Assembly: GCA_963772955.1 (NCBI GenBank)
Contig: CAVYZF010000003.1
Span: 124,001-188,000, forward strand
Reading direction: 5' to 3'
DNA: 64,000 nt
From: Gp6-AA40 sp963772955
GTDB lineage: Bacteria; Acidobacteriota; Vicinamibacteria; Vicinamibacterales; UBA2999
The notes below the pieces were generated by a model. That model was not told the origin of the DNA. It searched no databases and was given only the letters and a program-made list of their open reading frames with translations. Both the position numbers and the translations under genes were made by a program. Positions 20,684-29,376 of this stretch are shown here, piece by piece. How positions within the stretch are numbered: the first letter of the stretch is position 1; every line of letters begins with the position of its first letter.

Positions 20684-21043
20684 TCACTCCTCTGGCGCCG
20701 GTGCCGGGTTCATGATCAGGCCGATGGCGTGCACCAACTGCGTCCAGCGATCCTGCTCGCGCACCAACTGCGCCTTGCCAGCTGCCGTCAGCCGGTAGTA
20801 CTTCGCCCGCTGGTTGGCTTCGCTCACATCCCAGGTCGATTTCAGCCATCCGCGCTTCTCCAGCCGATGAAGCGCTGGATAGAGCGATCCCGTTTCGACC
20901 TTGAGCAGGTCGTCGGACTGCGAGCGGATGGTCTGGCCGATGCCGTGGCCGTGCTGAGGCCCCCACTGCAGCGTCCGGAGAATGAGCATGTCGAGAGTGC
21001 CCTGGAGGAGTTCCAGTCGGCGATCGTCGGGTGTCTTGGCCAT
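20684..21043 (-). CDS. PadR family transcriptional regulator
   Basis: 119 residues, the small PadR type: winged helix with LLQGTLDMLILRTLQWGP.HGHGI, VETGSLYPALHRLEKRGWL and the KYYRLTAAG wing, followed by a short dimerisation helix. PadR proteins paired with ADOP permeases are typical of Acidobacteria, and here PadR ends 3 bp before the permease ATG, so the two form an operon. Twin inverted repeats directly upstream of the start strongly suggest autorepression. The effector is unknown. Confidence 0.93.
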   Translation of the reverse strand: MAKTPDDRRLELLQGTLDMLILRTLQWGPQHGHGIGQTIRSQSDDLLKVETGSLYPALHRLEKRGWLKSTWDVSEANQRAKYYRLTAAGKAQLVREQDRWTQLVHAIGLIMNPAPAPEE

Positions 21044-21047
21044 AGTC

Positions 21048-21083
21048 GTAGACAGTCTACAGCCTTGGACGTAGACCGTCTAC
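21048..21083. promoter_or_regulatory. Twin PadR operators GTAGAC-N-GTCTAC
   Basis: Two perfect 6-1-6 inverted repeats, GTAGACAGTCTAC at 21048-21060 and GTAGACCGTCTAC at 21071-21083, are spaced 23 bp centre to centre (just over two helical turns). The proximal one ends four bases before the padR ATG at 21043, covering the place where a ribosome binding site would be. Their form and position are what is expected for autoregulation by PadR of the padR-ADOP operon, possibly also affecting the divergent PhoX-type gene. The regulator assignment is inferred from position. Confidence 0.75.
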
Positions 21084-21298
21084 ACCTTGTTCCCAGCCTG
21101 GCTCCGAGGTTCCACCCACCGTGGGTCGGAGCGCAGGTAACCGCGTTCCGAAATGGTCCACCCGGGAACCGAGTCACCGCTTTGTTGCGTCAACGTTGTG
21201 CACTCGTCATCGCACGTTGGTACCGTCTGGCTTTTCGACTCCACCTACAACCATCGACGACGACAGAGCTCTGTACGGAGCTCGGTTTCAGAGGCAGC

Positions 21299-23317
21299 AT
21301 GGCCGATTTCGAAGATCCGAACGGGTCAAATGACTCCAAGAACGAAACATTTGAGCACGTAATCGAAGCGCGTCTTTCGCGCCGCGGATTTCTCGGAGGC
21401 GGCCTGACTGCCGCAGCCGGCATCACGCTGGGCGGCGCAAGCGCGCTGCTGAAGTCAGTTCCGGTTTCTGCCCACGGACGCGGACCGCGCCGGCCGCTCC
21501 TGGGATTCCAAGGCATCCCGGTTTCGACGGTAGACACGGTCACCGTTCCCAAGGGCTACACCGCGGAAGTGCTGATCTCCTGGGGCGATCCCGTCGGCAA
21601 CGGTCCCGAATTCGAGCCAGACGCCAGCAACTCTGCCGAGGATCAAGCCAGGCAGTGGGGTATGCACAACGACGGCCTGGTGTACTTCCCGATCAACGGC
21701 TCCTCGCACGGCCTTCTCGCGCAGAACAACGAGTACGCCGACGAAGGGCTGCTCTTCCCAGACGGCGTTGACAACTGGAATGAAGAGAAGACCAACAAGG
21801 CCCTCAATGCCCATGGCGTGTCGATCATCGAGATCACGAGAGGCGATCGTCGTGGCCATCGTCCGCGGTGGCGCAGCCGCGGGGCCAAGGGGCAGTGCGA
21901 TTGGGAGATCGTGCGTCACTCGCGCTTCGCGCGCCGCATCACCGGCCAGACACCTATAAAGATCGGCGGACCGGCTGCGGGAGATGATCGCCTGAAAACG
22001 ATCGACGACCCCGATGGCACGAGGGTTCTCGGGACACTCAATAACTGCGCGATGGGCTTCACGCCGTGGGGCACGTACCTGACGTGCGAGGAGAACTTCA
22101 ACGGCTTCTTCTTCCGCACGCTCTCACCGGATTCTCGCAGCGCGCTGGAAAAGCGCTACGGGATCGGTCCTTCGAACGGCGGTCTCCGTTGGTACACCAC
22201 GCATCCGAGATTCAACGCTGATACCTACGGCAACGAATCGAATCGGTTCGGCTGGGTAGTCGAAATCGATCCGTTCGAGCCGCGCTCGACTCCAGTGAAA
22301 CGCACGGCGCTCGGACGCCTCAAGCACGAAGGCGCGTGGGTGCAGGAGACCAAGAACGGGAAGATCGTGGTCTACATGGGCGATGACGAGCGCAATGAGT
22401 ATATCTACCGCTACGTCTCGAACTTGCCCTGGAAGGTCGCGCGCCGGCGCGGCATCAACCCGCTCGACGATGGCATCCTCTATGTGGCCAAGTTCAAGGC
22501 GGACGGCACCGGCGAGTGGCTACCCCTCACGCCGGACAATCCAGCGCTCGTCACGTGGACGATGAACGACATCCTGATCAACACACGCGGCGCCGCCGAC
22601 GCGGTGGGCGCAACGATGATGGACCGGCCGGAGTGGATCGATACCTTCCCACAGGCGCTCACGGCGATTGCCACGCTCACGAACAACAATCGGCGTGGTT
22701 CGTCGCCACCCTCGAGCAACAATCCAGACGGCACGACGATCGCCGGCTCGGCGCGACCGCCGGTCGACGCCGTCAACCCGCGCGCCATCAACGTCTACGG
22801 GCACATCATTACCTGGAAGTACGACTACGACTTCAGTGAACCCGACTTCACCTGGGACGTCTACGCCATGGGGGGAGACCCAGCCAATCCTGCCCATGGC
22901 TCGACGATCATCGGCGACAAGTTCGGCTCACCCGATGGGATCTACGTCGCGCCCAGCGGCCGCCTCTGGATCCAGACCGACGTGTCGACGGCTACAATCA
23001 ACGCCGGCGACTACACGGGCTTCGGCAACAACCAGATGCTGTGCTCCGATCCGACAACCGGAGAGGTTCGACGCTTCCTCACCGGTCCCAGCCAGTGTGA
23101 GATCACTGGCGTGTTTACCACACCCGACGAGAAGACGATGTTCGTCGGCATCCAGCATCCCGGTGAGCCGCCCGATCTGCCGAGCGGCGCAGACGTGCGC
23201 AACGATCCTGCGACGCCAAAGCTGTACAGCTCATGGCCAGACGGGGATGAGGGTGGACGCCCGCGCTCGTCGTGCATCGTGATCACCAAGGACGACGGCG
23301 GCGAGATCGGGAGCTGA
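21299..23317 (+). CDS. PhoX-type TAT-exported phosphatase (DUF839 family)
   Basis: 672 residues from ATG 21299 with GAGG upstream; the frame is open from 20636 but earlier starts would run through the padR gene and its operators. The N-terminus carries a twin-arginine signal (SRRGFLGGGLTAAAGITLGG). The body matches the DUF839/PhoX beta-propeller: WGMHNDGLVYFP, NNEYADEG, GTLNNCAMGFTPWGTYLTCEENFNG, KHEGAWV, YMGDDERNEYIYRYV and FGSPDGIYVAPSGRLWIQTD. PhoX enzymes are periplasmic Ca/Fe-dependent alkaline phosphatases that release phosphate from organic esters. TAT export fits cofactor loading before secretion. No Pho box was identified. Confidence 0.9.
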   Translation: MADFEDPNGSNDSKNETFEHVIEARLSRRGFLGGGLTAAAGITLGGASALLKSVPVSAHGRGPRRPLLGFQGIPVSTVDTVTVPKGYTAEVLISWGDPVGNGPEFEPDASNSAEDQARQWGMHNDGLVYFPINGSSHGLLAQNNEYADEGLLFPDGVDNWNEEKTNKALNAHGVSIIEITRGDRRGHRPRWRSRGAKGQCDWEIVRHSRFARRITGQTPIKIGGPAAGDDRLKTIDDPDGTRVLGTLNNCAMGFTPWGTYLTCEENFNGFFFRTLSPDSRSALEKRYGIGPSNGGLRWYTTHPRFNADTYGNESNRFGWVVEIDPFEPRSTPVKRTALGRLKHEGAWVQETKNGKIVVYMGDDERNEYIYRYVSNLPWKVARRRGINPLDDGILYVAKFKADGTGEWLPLTPDNPALVTWTMNDILINTRGAADAVGATMMDRPEWIDTFPQALTAIATLTNNNRRGSSPPSSNNPDGTTIAGSARPPVDAVNPRAINVYGHIITWKYDYDFSEPDFTWDVYAMGGDPANPAHGSTIIGDKFGSPDGIYVAPSGRLWIQTDVSTATINAGDYTGFGNNQMLCSDPTTGEVRRFLTGPSQCEITGVFTTPDEKTMFVGIQHPGEPPDLPSGADVRNDPATPKLYSSWPDGDEGGRPRSSCIVITKDDGGEIGS

Positions 23318-23358
23318 CGCGCAGTGCGCCGTTGGTTACAGTCTCATCGTGCTGACGA

Positions 23359-24180
23359 CTACCCCTTGATGAACGCCAGCAGATCGGCGTTGATCCGATC
23401 CTTGTTGACGGTGCACATCCCGTGGGACAGCCCGGGATAGATTTTGAGCACGGCGCCTGTGACCAGCTTCGACGACAACATCGCCGAGGCTCCGATCGGC
23501 ACGATCTGGTCATCGTCGCCGTGCATGACGAACGTCGGCACGTCGATCTTCTTGAGGTCCCCGGTGAAGTCGGTCTCGGAGAACGCCTTGATGCAGTCGA
23601 GCGCGCTCTTGTGACCCGCAAGCATCCCCTGCATCCAGAATGAGTCGCGGACGCCTTGCGACACCTGCGCGCCAGGGCGGTTGTAGCCGTAGAACGGCAT
23701 CGTGAGATCCATGAAGAACTGAGACCGATCCGCCAGCACACCGTTCCGAATTGCGTCGAAGGCTTCGATGGGCAGTCCGCCCGGATTCGCTGCAGTCTTG
23801 AGCATCAGCGGCGGCACAGCGCCGATGAGAACGGCTTTGGCCGCGCGCGCCGTGCCGTGGCGACCGAGATAGCGCGCGACTTCTCCGCCACCGGTGGAGT
23901 GGCCGACGTGAATCGCCTTGCGGAGATCGAGCGCTTCGACGAGCGCGAGCAGATCGTCGGCGTAGGTATCCATCTCGTTGCCGTTCCACGGCTGGCTCGA
24001 TCGCCCGTGGCCGCGCCGATCGTGGGCGATGCAGCGATAGCCACGGGACGCGAGGTACACCATCTGGTCGTCCCAGGCGTCCGCCGTGAGCGGCCATCCA
24101 TGGCTGAAGACAATCGGCTGCCCTTCGCCCCAATCCTTGTAGTAGATCTGCGTGCCGTCCTTCGTCGTGATCGTTGCCAT
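23359..24180 (-). CDS. Alpha/beta hydrolase, non-haem chloroperoxidase-like
   Basis: 273 residues from ATG 24180, preceded by GGAGGAGAC. Fold signatures: FSHGWPL (oxyanion hole), nucleophile elbow GHSTGGGE (Ser), HGDDDQIVP (acid) and GLSHGM (His). The pattern TTKDGTQIYYKDWGEGQPIVFSHGWPL is typical of the cofactor-free haloperoxidase/arylesterase branch, whose physiological role is usually ester or lactone hydrolysis and perhydrolysis. The gene is divergent from the CPBP protease and convergent with the PhoX-type gene. Confidence 0.93.
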   Translation of the reverse strand: MATITTKDGTQIYYKDWGEGQPIVFSHGWPLTADAWDDQMVYLASRGYRCIAHDRRGHGRSSQPWNGNEMDTYADDLLALVEALDLRKAIHVGHSTGGGEVARYLGRHGTARAAKAVLIGAVPPLMLKTAANPGGLPIEAFDAIRNGVLADRSQFFMDLTMPFYGYNRPGAQVSQGVRDSFWMQGMLAGHKSALDCIKAFSETDFTGDLKKIDVPTFVMHGDDDQIVPIGASAMLSSKLVTGAVLKIYPGLSHGMCTVNKDRINADLLAFIKG

Positions 24181-24236
24181 CGGTCGTCTCCTCGTTCCTG
24201 AACGATAGCCGATCACTCACGCCGAACACTGCGACA

Positions 24237-25118
24237 ATGCCGGCGACAAGAATGACTCGACCGCTGCTCGTCTTTTTCTGCATCTCGACGGGAGTAACGT
24301 CAGCACTATCGCTCATCACGGCGCGCATGGGGTGGACGGTCACGTCACCCGCGTGGGGCGCACTGGTGCCAATCGCGATGTGGGCGCCGGCACTCGCCGC
24401 CTACATCGCGCGTCGTGCGGAGCATCCGCCGTTCATGACGAGGATGCCGCTCAGGCGCTGGGGGATCACGGGCGCACAAGTGATCCTCGTGCCGCTCGCG
24501 ATACCACTGGTGGTTTACGGCGTGGCATATGCCATCGCCCTGAGTGCCGGCTTCGCCTATTGGAATCCCGGCGAAGGCAAATGGACGACGGGGGGCCACA
24601 TTGCCGCGAACCTCGTGATCAACCTCGCGATTCTCGGAGTCTTCAGCACGCTGACGGCGATGGGTGAAGAGATCGGGTGGCGCGGCTATCTTCAACCGCG
24701 CCTCGACGCCGCCGATGTTCGCTGGAGCGTCGCGATCGTCTGGCTCTTTCAGGTCGCGTATCACGCGCCGCTGATGGCGGGTGCCGACTACGCGCTCGTC
24801 GGCGGTTTGTGGACGAGCCTGCTGCTCTTTGCGATCGGCGACCTGCCGGTGTCGTTCATCATGGCCAGGGAGTCGTATCGGGCGCGCAGTCTCTGGCCAG
24901 CCGTCTTCTTCCACAGCTTTCACAACACGACTTCACAATGGCTGTATCCGAAGCTCTTCTCGGTGACCGACGATCAGCCCTGGCTTCGCGGAGAGGCGGG
25001 AATCCTTCCGATGGCCGGATACATCGTGCTGGGGTCAGCGATGTACCTGTGGATGCGGATGCGTGGACAGTCCTGGCGGACCTTCTCACGCGAAGCGCTC
25101 GCGCCGCGTTCGCTCTGA
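24237..25118 (+). CDS. CPBP family intramembrane metalloprotease
   Basis: About 293 residues with seven or eight hydrophobic helices. The catalytic motifs of the CAAX-protease/bacteriocin-processing (ABI) family are present: GEEIGWRGYL, then a His in AYHAPL, and FHSFHN. Members are glutamate-type or metal-dependent peptidases of the inner membrane, with roles ranging from prenyl protein processing to bacteriocin self-immunity; the target here is unknown. Two near starts (24237 and 24252) cannot be separated because neither has a strong ribosome site. Confidence 0.9.
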   Translation: MPATRMTRPLLVFFCISTGVTSALSLITARMGWTVTSPAWGALVPIAMWAPALAAYIARRAEHPPFMTRMPLRRWGITGAQVILVPLAIPLVVYGVAYAIALSAGFAYWNPGEGKWTTGGHIAANLVINLAILGVFSTLTAMGEEIGWRGYLQPRLDAADVRWSVAIVWLFQVAYHAPLMAGADYALVGGLWTSLLLFAIGDLPVSFIMARESYRARSLWPAVFFHSFHNTTSQWLYPKLFSVTDDQPWLRGEAGILPMAGYIVLGSAMYLWMRMRGQSWRTFSREALAPRSL

Positions 25119-25124
25119 GGAGAG

Positions 25125-25922
25125 CTAGGGGCAGCTCGCGCCGACGGGCTGCAGCGACGTCAGGTTGATCGCGTTGTCCGTGCTCGCCCTGAAGATCAAC
25201 CCGCGCGCTTCCACCTTCTGTCCCGCGCGGCTGTCGGCCTGATATGACGGGAGGACACTGACCAGATCGAAATTCAGCTTGCCGAGCGCCTGGCCACCTG
25301 CCTTGGCGAGTGCCGCGGCCGTGGACGTTTCTTCCTTCGTCACCACCGGCTCACTCGCATTCGTGAGTCTCCACGCTTTGTCGCCAGCGGGCGCAAGGCA
25401 ACCTACCAGTTGAACGAGGTTGAAGTTCGAGACACCCTCGGGTACACCACCCTGCCGGACGATGGTGATCGCTTCGAGTGCCGGGAGTTCGAGGCTCAAC
25501 TCTTCTTTGCCTGCTGGGGCGCCGTTCATCGAGAGGACGAAAGCGAGGATGTCGAGCTTGCCGGCGTCGGTCACGCTCTCGATGCCGCCAGCCGGCATCG
25601 TGTCGCGAATCTTGGTGAACAGTTTGTCGAGCGTGTCGTTCTCCCAGTGCGAGAAGAAGCCGTCGCCCTTGAGCGCGGGCGCGCGCTCGGATCCGACGAG
25701 CTCGTTGTTGTGGCAACGACCGCAGCTCTGCTCGAAAGCCGGCTTGCCACGAACGGCCTGCGCCTGTGTGTAGATGCCGTCCCAGATCTTGCGACCGCTG
25801 CCCTCCTGCGCCATCACGACCGCAGGCTGGATCTCGTCGCCATTACGGCAAGCCAAAGAAGCATCGCTCCACCACAGACGCCGGCGACTGAGACTCTGTT
25901 CGTTGCGCATGTGCAAATCCAT
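25125..25922 (-). CDS. Monohaem cytochrome c, N-terminus probably frameshifted
   Basis: The frame gives 265 residues with one c-type haem site, CGRCH at about residue 67-71, followed by a short cytochrome fold (LDKLFTKIRDTMPAGG supplies the likely Met ligand) and a C-terminal extension of about 120 residues. The frame lacks a signal peptide at its N-terminus, but a neighbouring frame over about 25843-25900 encodes a hydrophobic stretch (VAGVCGGAMLLWLAVMA) that would serve as one, so one or two indels probably disrupt the start. Covalent haem attachment requires export. It follows the other small cytochrome and a GGGTCTGACCCC palindrome. Confidence 0.75.
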   Translation of the reverse strand: MDLHMRNEQSLSRRRLWWSDASLACRNGDEIQPAVVMAQEGSGRKIWDGIYTQAQAVRGKPAFEQSCGRCHNNELVGSERAPALKGDGFFSHWENDTLDKLFTKIRDTMPAGGIESVTDAGKLDILAFVLSMNGAPAGKEELSLELPALEAITIVRQGGVPEGVSNFNLVQLVGCLAPAGDKAWRLTNASEPVVTKEETSTAAALAKAGGQALGKLNFDLVSVLPSYQADSRAGQKVEARGLIFRASTDNAINLTSLQPVGASCP

Positions 25923-25938
25923 GAAGGGTCTGACCCCG
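25923..25938. repeat. GGGTCTGACCCC palindrome between two cytochrome genes
   Basis: The sequence GAAGGGTCTGACCCCG fills the gap between the upstream cytochrome stop (25940-25942) and the next in-frame ATG at 25922. It is a one-base-shorter version of the core in the 6208-6259 repeat. Its position over the translation start is the same as in the kinase/phosphatase pair. Confidence 0.7.
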
Positions 25939-25939
25939 C

Positions 25940-26404
25940 TCAGGGTTTCTCGATCGAGATGGTTTCCAGTCCCGCGGGCGAGTCCGGTAGCGCCGACGTT
26001 CCGGCGGGCGCGTCGTTCGCGCGCAAGAGATACGCAATCAGATCCGCATACGTGCGTGCGCTGAGACTGCCCCGATTGTCGGCCGGCATCGACCGGCTCA
26101 GAAGGTCGAACAGCTCCTTGAGCGTCTTTCCGTTCCAGTTGCGCATGAACGGATCGGACACGAGCGGCGGGATCTCACGTCCCGCGTCCCCTTCGAGCCC
26201 CGCACCGTGACAGTGCTCGCAGGTGCGCCCGTACTCGCGCTCGCCGCGATTGGCCTGGACCTCTGTGTAGACGCCGTCCTTGATCGACCGCCTGTCCGCC
26301 GGGCCCTGGCCAGCGGCACCCGAGATGCTGAGACCTGCTGTTCCGACCAGAGCAAACGACGCGGCGACGAGCGCGTTACTGAAGCGTTGCGCTCGTCCGG
26401 CCAC
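25940..26404 (-). CDS. Small monohaem cytochrome c
   Basis: 154 residues with a signal peptide (ALVAASFALVGTAGLSISGAAGQ) and one haem-binding site CEHCH near residue 62. The downstream SRSMPADNRG provides the likely axial Met in the same MPA context as the next cytochrome, so the two are paralogues sharing the layout signal-DGVYT.AQA..G-haem-MPA. It starts 29 bp inside the 3' end of the ankyrin gene. Probably a periplasmic electron carrier for the DUF1592/DUF1552 locus. Confidence 0.88.
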   Translation of the reverse strand: MAGRAQRFSNALVAASFALVGTAGLSISGAAGQGPADRRSIKDGVYTEVQANRGEREYGRTCEHCHGAGLEGDAGREIPPLVSDPFMRNWNGKTLKELFDLLSRSMPADNRGSLSARTYADLIAYLLRANDAPAGTSALPDSPAGLETISIEKP

Positions 26405-27891
26405 TTTCGCTCATGAGTTGTCGCAACAGCACCGCCGTGCTCTCGCGCGGGCCGCCGGCGTTGCGAGTGCCTCGAGCCGCACCGGCTCCAACTCCGAGCG
26501 CGACGTCCAGGGGTGTCCTGCCTTGCTTGTCCGTGCGATCCAGCTTCGCGCCATGTTCAGCGAGATACTTGATGACGCCGTCGAGTCCGCGGCCCGCGGC
26601 GACGTGCATCGCGGTCTGGCCGGCGGTGTTGAACGCATTCAGATCGACGCCCTTGTCGAGGCACATCTGCAGCGCCTCGAGCGTCGCGCTCAACGCAGCG
26701 TCGGGCCCTGCGCCGAGGTAGCCACTGTTGGCCTGCCCCGCCGCGACGAGCATCGCGGCATTCGTCCGATCCTTCTTCGTCAGCGTCGCGTCGGCGCCCG
26801 CCGCGAGCAGAACGCGCATGAAGGGCACGTCAACAGCCTTCGCCGCACGCAGGAACGGCGTCGTTCCCTCGCCGAGCGTGGCGTCGCCGGAGCCGTGATA
26901 CCGGCCCAGCATCGGGCGCTGCAGGCGTGCGTTCAGGCTGGCGCCTTTCGCGATCAACTGCTTGAGCAGCGCCTCTGCGTCGATCTTGTCCACCAGCTTT
27001 GGCTGCAGGCCGCCCCTGCATGTTGCCGAGCGTGTGCATGTCGACGAGGAAGTAGAGCGCCGCCGTGCCGGTGCTGTCAGCGACGTTGGGATCCGCGCCC
27101 TTGTCGAGCAGCATCGAGGCAAAGTCGTAGTGCGCGTTGATGATTGCGACGACGAGCGCGGTGGTGCCGTCAGGATCGACGACGTTCAGATCGATCTGCG
27201 GTGATTCGGCGATCGCCTGACCGGCTTCGAGCGCGCCTTGTCGGGCGGCGTGCATCAACGGCGTCCAGCCTCCACGCGGGAGCGCCGTGCTGACCATGCC
27301 CGGACGTGATCCACTTGAACTCGGGGAACGAGAGCACGTTCGACTTCTTGTTGACGTCTGCACCGAGCTCAATCAGCGCCTTGACCGCGTCGGCGTGATT
27401 CTCGGCCGCTGCCCAACTGAGCGGGCTCTCGCCCATCCAGTTCTCATGCACGTTCACGTTGGCGCCGTGCGAGGCGAGCACCTTGATCGAGGCCGCGCTT
27501 CCCGTGCGCGCCGCCGTCATCAGCGCTGTCTCACCCTCGGGCAGCGCGGCATTGGCGTCGGCTCCGCCCTTGAGCAGCAGATCGAGCATTGGCGCGCTGC
27601 CGTTCTGCGCGGCGAGCGTGAGCGGCGTCACGCCATAGCGTGTCGTTGCCTTGGTGTTGGCGCCGGCGCGAAGCAGCAATCGCGCAGACGCCAGGTCGTT
27701 GTTGCGTGCGGCCCAGTGCAGCGCCGTCATGCCGTCCGCTTCGGCCAGGTTGACGTCCGCGCGCTTCTGCAGCGCGACGCGAACCGCTTCGACGTTTCCC
27801 GACTTGACGGCGTCGATGACCGGCGCGCCGGCCGCGAATGCGACCGCCGACGACAGGACCATCACCGCCGCAGCCGCCAGGACTTTCCGCA
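26376..27891 (-). CDS. Exported ankyrin-repeat protein, two frame changes
   Basis: Three frames read as one continuous ankyrin solenoid of about 500 residues. It begins with a signal peptide at ATG 27891 (MRKVLAAAAVMVLSSAVAFA) and repeats such as DGMTALHWAARNNDLASARLLLRAGAN. Homology moves to a second frame at a CCC run (27299-27301; …FKWITSG to GMVSTALPRGGWTPLMHAA) and to a third at a CCCC run (27013-27016; …HTLGNMQG to GLQPKLVDKIDAEALLKQL), ending at 26376. Each change is explained by one extra base in a homopolymer. Ankyrin proteins mediate protein binding; this one is likely periplasmic and linked to the neighbouring cytochrome locus. Confidence 0.85.
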
Positions 27892-27913
27892 TCGCTCGTC
27901 CTCCCGCGCGCAT

Positions 27914-29224
27914 CTACGCGACTTCGAAACGGGCCGTGCTGATCCCGAACGACTTGGCGTCGGAGCCGTATTTGTTCGCCAGGTCGAGCAGGAAGTTCGC
28001 CATCGGCGTTTCCTTCGGAGCCACGATGTGCTGATTGCCCTGCACCAGCCCGGCGCCCTTGCCGACGAGCAGCGTCGGGATGTTCAAGCGGCTGTGGGTG
28101 TCGCTCTCGCTCATGCCGCTGCCGTAGAGGATCAGCGTGTGATCGAGCAGCGTGCCGTCGCCATCCGGCGTCTTCGCCAGCTTCTCGACGAAGCCGCGGA
28201 ACAGGTCCACATGATGCGTGTTCAGCTTCACCAGGTTGGCGAGCTTCTCGGCGTTGTTGCCGTGATGCGACATCGCGTGGTGCGGCTCGGTCACGCCGAT
28301 CTTCGGATACACGCGCTGGCTCGCGTCGCGTGACTTCATGTAGGTGACAACGCGCGTGATGTCGGCCTCGTAGGCGAGCGCCATCAGGTCGTACATGAGG
28401 GCGGCGTGATCCTCGAACTCCTCCGGGATGCCGACCGGCGCGTCGGGGACTTCCACGTTGGTCAGCGACTGCTTCTCGGCCTTCTGGATGCGCGCCTCGA
28501 TCTCGCGCACGTTCTCGAGATAGTCGTTGAGGCGATTCAGGTCCTTGCCGCCGAGTCCCTTGCTCATCCCCTTGAGCTCTTCGAGCAGCGAGTCGAGCAC
28601 GCTTCGGTCGGTGGCCATCCGCGCCAGACGCTGCTGGCTCGTGCCGGGACGCCCGAACATGCGCTCGAACACGCTGCGCGGGTTGATCTCCATCGGCATC
28701 GGCGTCGTGGCGTTCTTCCACGAGATGGTGTTCATGTAGGCGCAGCTGTATGACGGGTCGCAGCCGCCGATCCATCCGGTGAAGTCTTCGGTGGCGAGCT
28801 CGAGCGACTTCATCGGCGTGTCCTGCCCGATCTGATCGGCGATGACCTGATCGACCGTGACGCCGTTGTTCACGTTCTCGGCCAGCGTGCGCTTCGGGAT
28901 CGCGCCGCTCAACCAGGCGGCGACCGTCGTCGCGTGACCATCGAGCGGATCGCAGAGCTGCGACACCACTGTCATGTGGCTGCGGAATTCTTCGAGCGGC
29001 TTCATGATGGCGTTGAGCTCGAAGTTGGTGCCGATCGTGGTCGGATCCCAGAACCCGGGCCGCTCGCCCAGCGGGACGAACACTGCGCCAAATCGGCGGG
29101 TTGGGGTGGCTGCGGCCGCCGAGCCGAAGACAGGCACCATGGCGTCGAGGAACGGCAGCGCAAGCGCTGAGCCCATCCCGCGAAGAATCGTCCGCCGTGA
29201 CAGTGCCCTATTCGTGATGAACAT
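27914..29224 (-). CDS. DUF1552 family TAT-signal protein
   Basis: 436 residues. A twin-arginine-type signal (LSRRTILRGMGSALALPFLDAM) is followed by the DUF1552 body: FGAVFVPLGERPGFWDP, VVSQLCDPLDGHATTVAAWLSG, DPSYSCAYMNTISW and a sulfatase-like C-terminal part (HHAMSHHGNN, LYGSGMSESDTHSRLNIPTLLVG). The family is almost always encoded next to DUF1592/DUF1588 cytochrome-type proteins in Planctomycetes and Acidobacteria; its reaction is not established. It ends 22 bp before the ankyrin start. The upstream gap of 144 bp is filled by the octamer array. Confidence 0.92.
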   Translation of the reverse strand: MFITNRALSRRTILRGMGSALALPFLDAMVPVFGSAAAATPTRRFGAVFVPLGERPGFWDPTTIGTNFELNAIMKPLEEFRSHMTVVSQLCDPLDGHATTVAAWLSGAIPKRTLAENVNNGVTVDQVIADQIGQDTPMKSLELATEDFTGWIGGCDPSYSCAYMNTISWKNATTPMPMEINPRSVFERMFGRPGTSQQRLARMATDRSVLDSLLEELKGMSKGLGGKDLNRLNDYLENVREIEARIQKAEKQSLTNVEVPDAPVGIPEEFEDHAALMYDLMALAYEADITRVVTYMKSRDASQRVYPKIGVTEPHHAMSHHGNNAEKLANLVKLNTHHVDLFRGFVEKLAKTPDGDGTLLDHTLILYGSGMSESDTHSRLNIPTLLVGKGAGLVQGNQHIVAPKETPMANFLLDLANKYGSDAKSFGISTARFEVA

Positions 29225-29244
29225 GACGCACTCCTTAATAAGGT

Positions 29245-29376
29245 TGCTGGGGAGTTGGGTAGCTGGGTCGCTGGGGTCAGACCCTAGCCACCCAACAACC
29301 TAGCCACCCAGCTACTTAGCAACCCAGCTACCCAACAACCTAGCAACCCTAGCTACCCAGCAACCCAGCTACTCAG
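29245..29376. repeat. Inverted octamer array centred on GGGGTCAGACCCT
   Basis: Four octamers read in one orientation (TTGCTGGG, GAGTTGGG, TAGCTGGG, TCGCTGGG at 29245-29276), then the palindromic core at 29274-29286, then eleven units of the complementary type (CCTAGCCA, CCCAACAA, CCCAGCTA and similar; mostly 8 bp, one of 7 and one of 9) to 29371. The array ends inside the preceding gene: the TAG stop of the DUF1592 gene (29369-29371) lies in the last unit. The whole can fold as one long hairpin in the gap between the DUF1592 and DUF1552 genes. Confidence 0.85.

Noticed and set aside
20636..21298. N-terminal extension of the PhoX-type protein to 893 residues
   Set aside because: It would run through the padR gene and its operators; the TAT signal directly follows ATG 21299.
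29245..29376. CRISPR array
   Set aside because: Units are 8 bp, without spacers, and the two halves are inverted about a palindrome; no cas gene is nearby.
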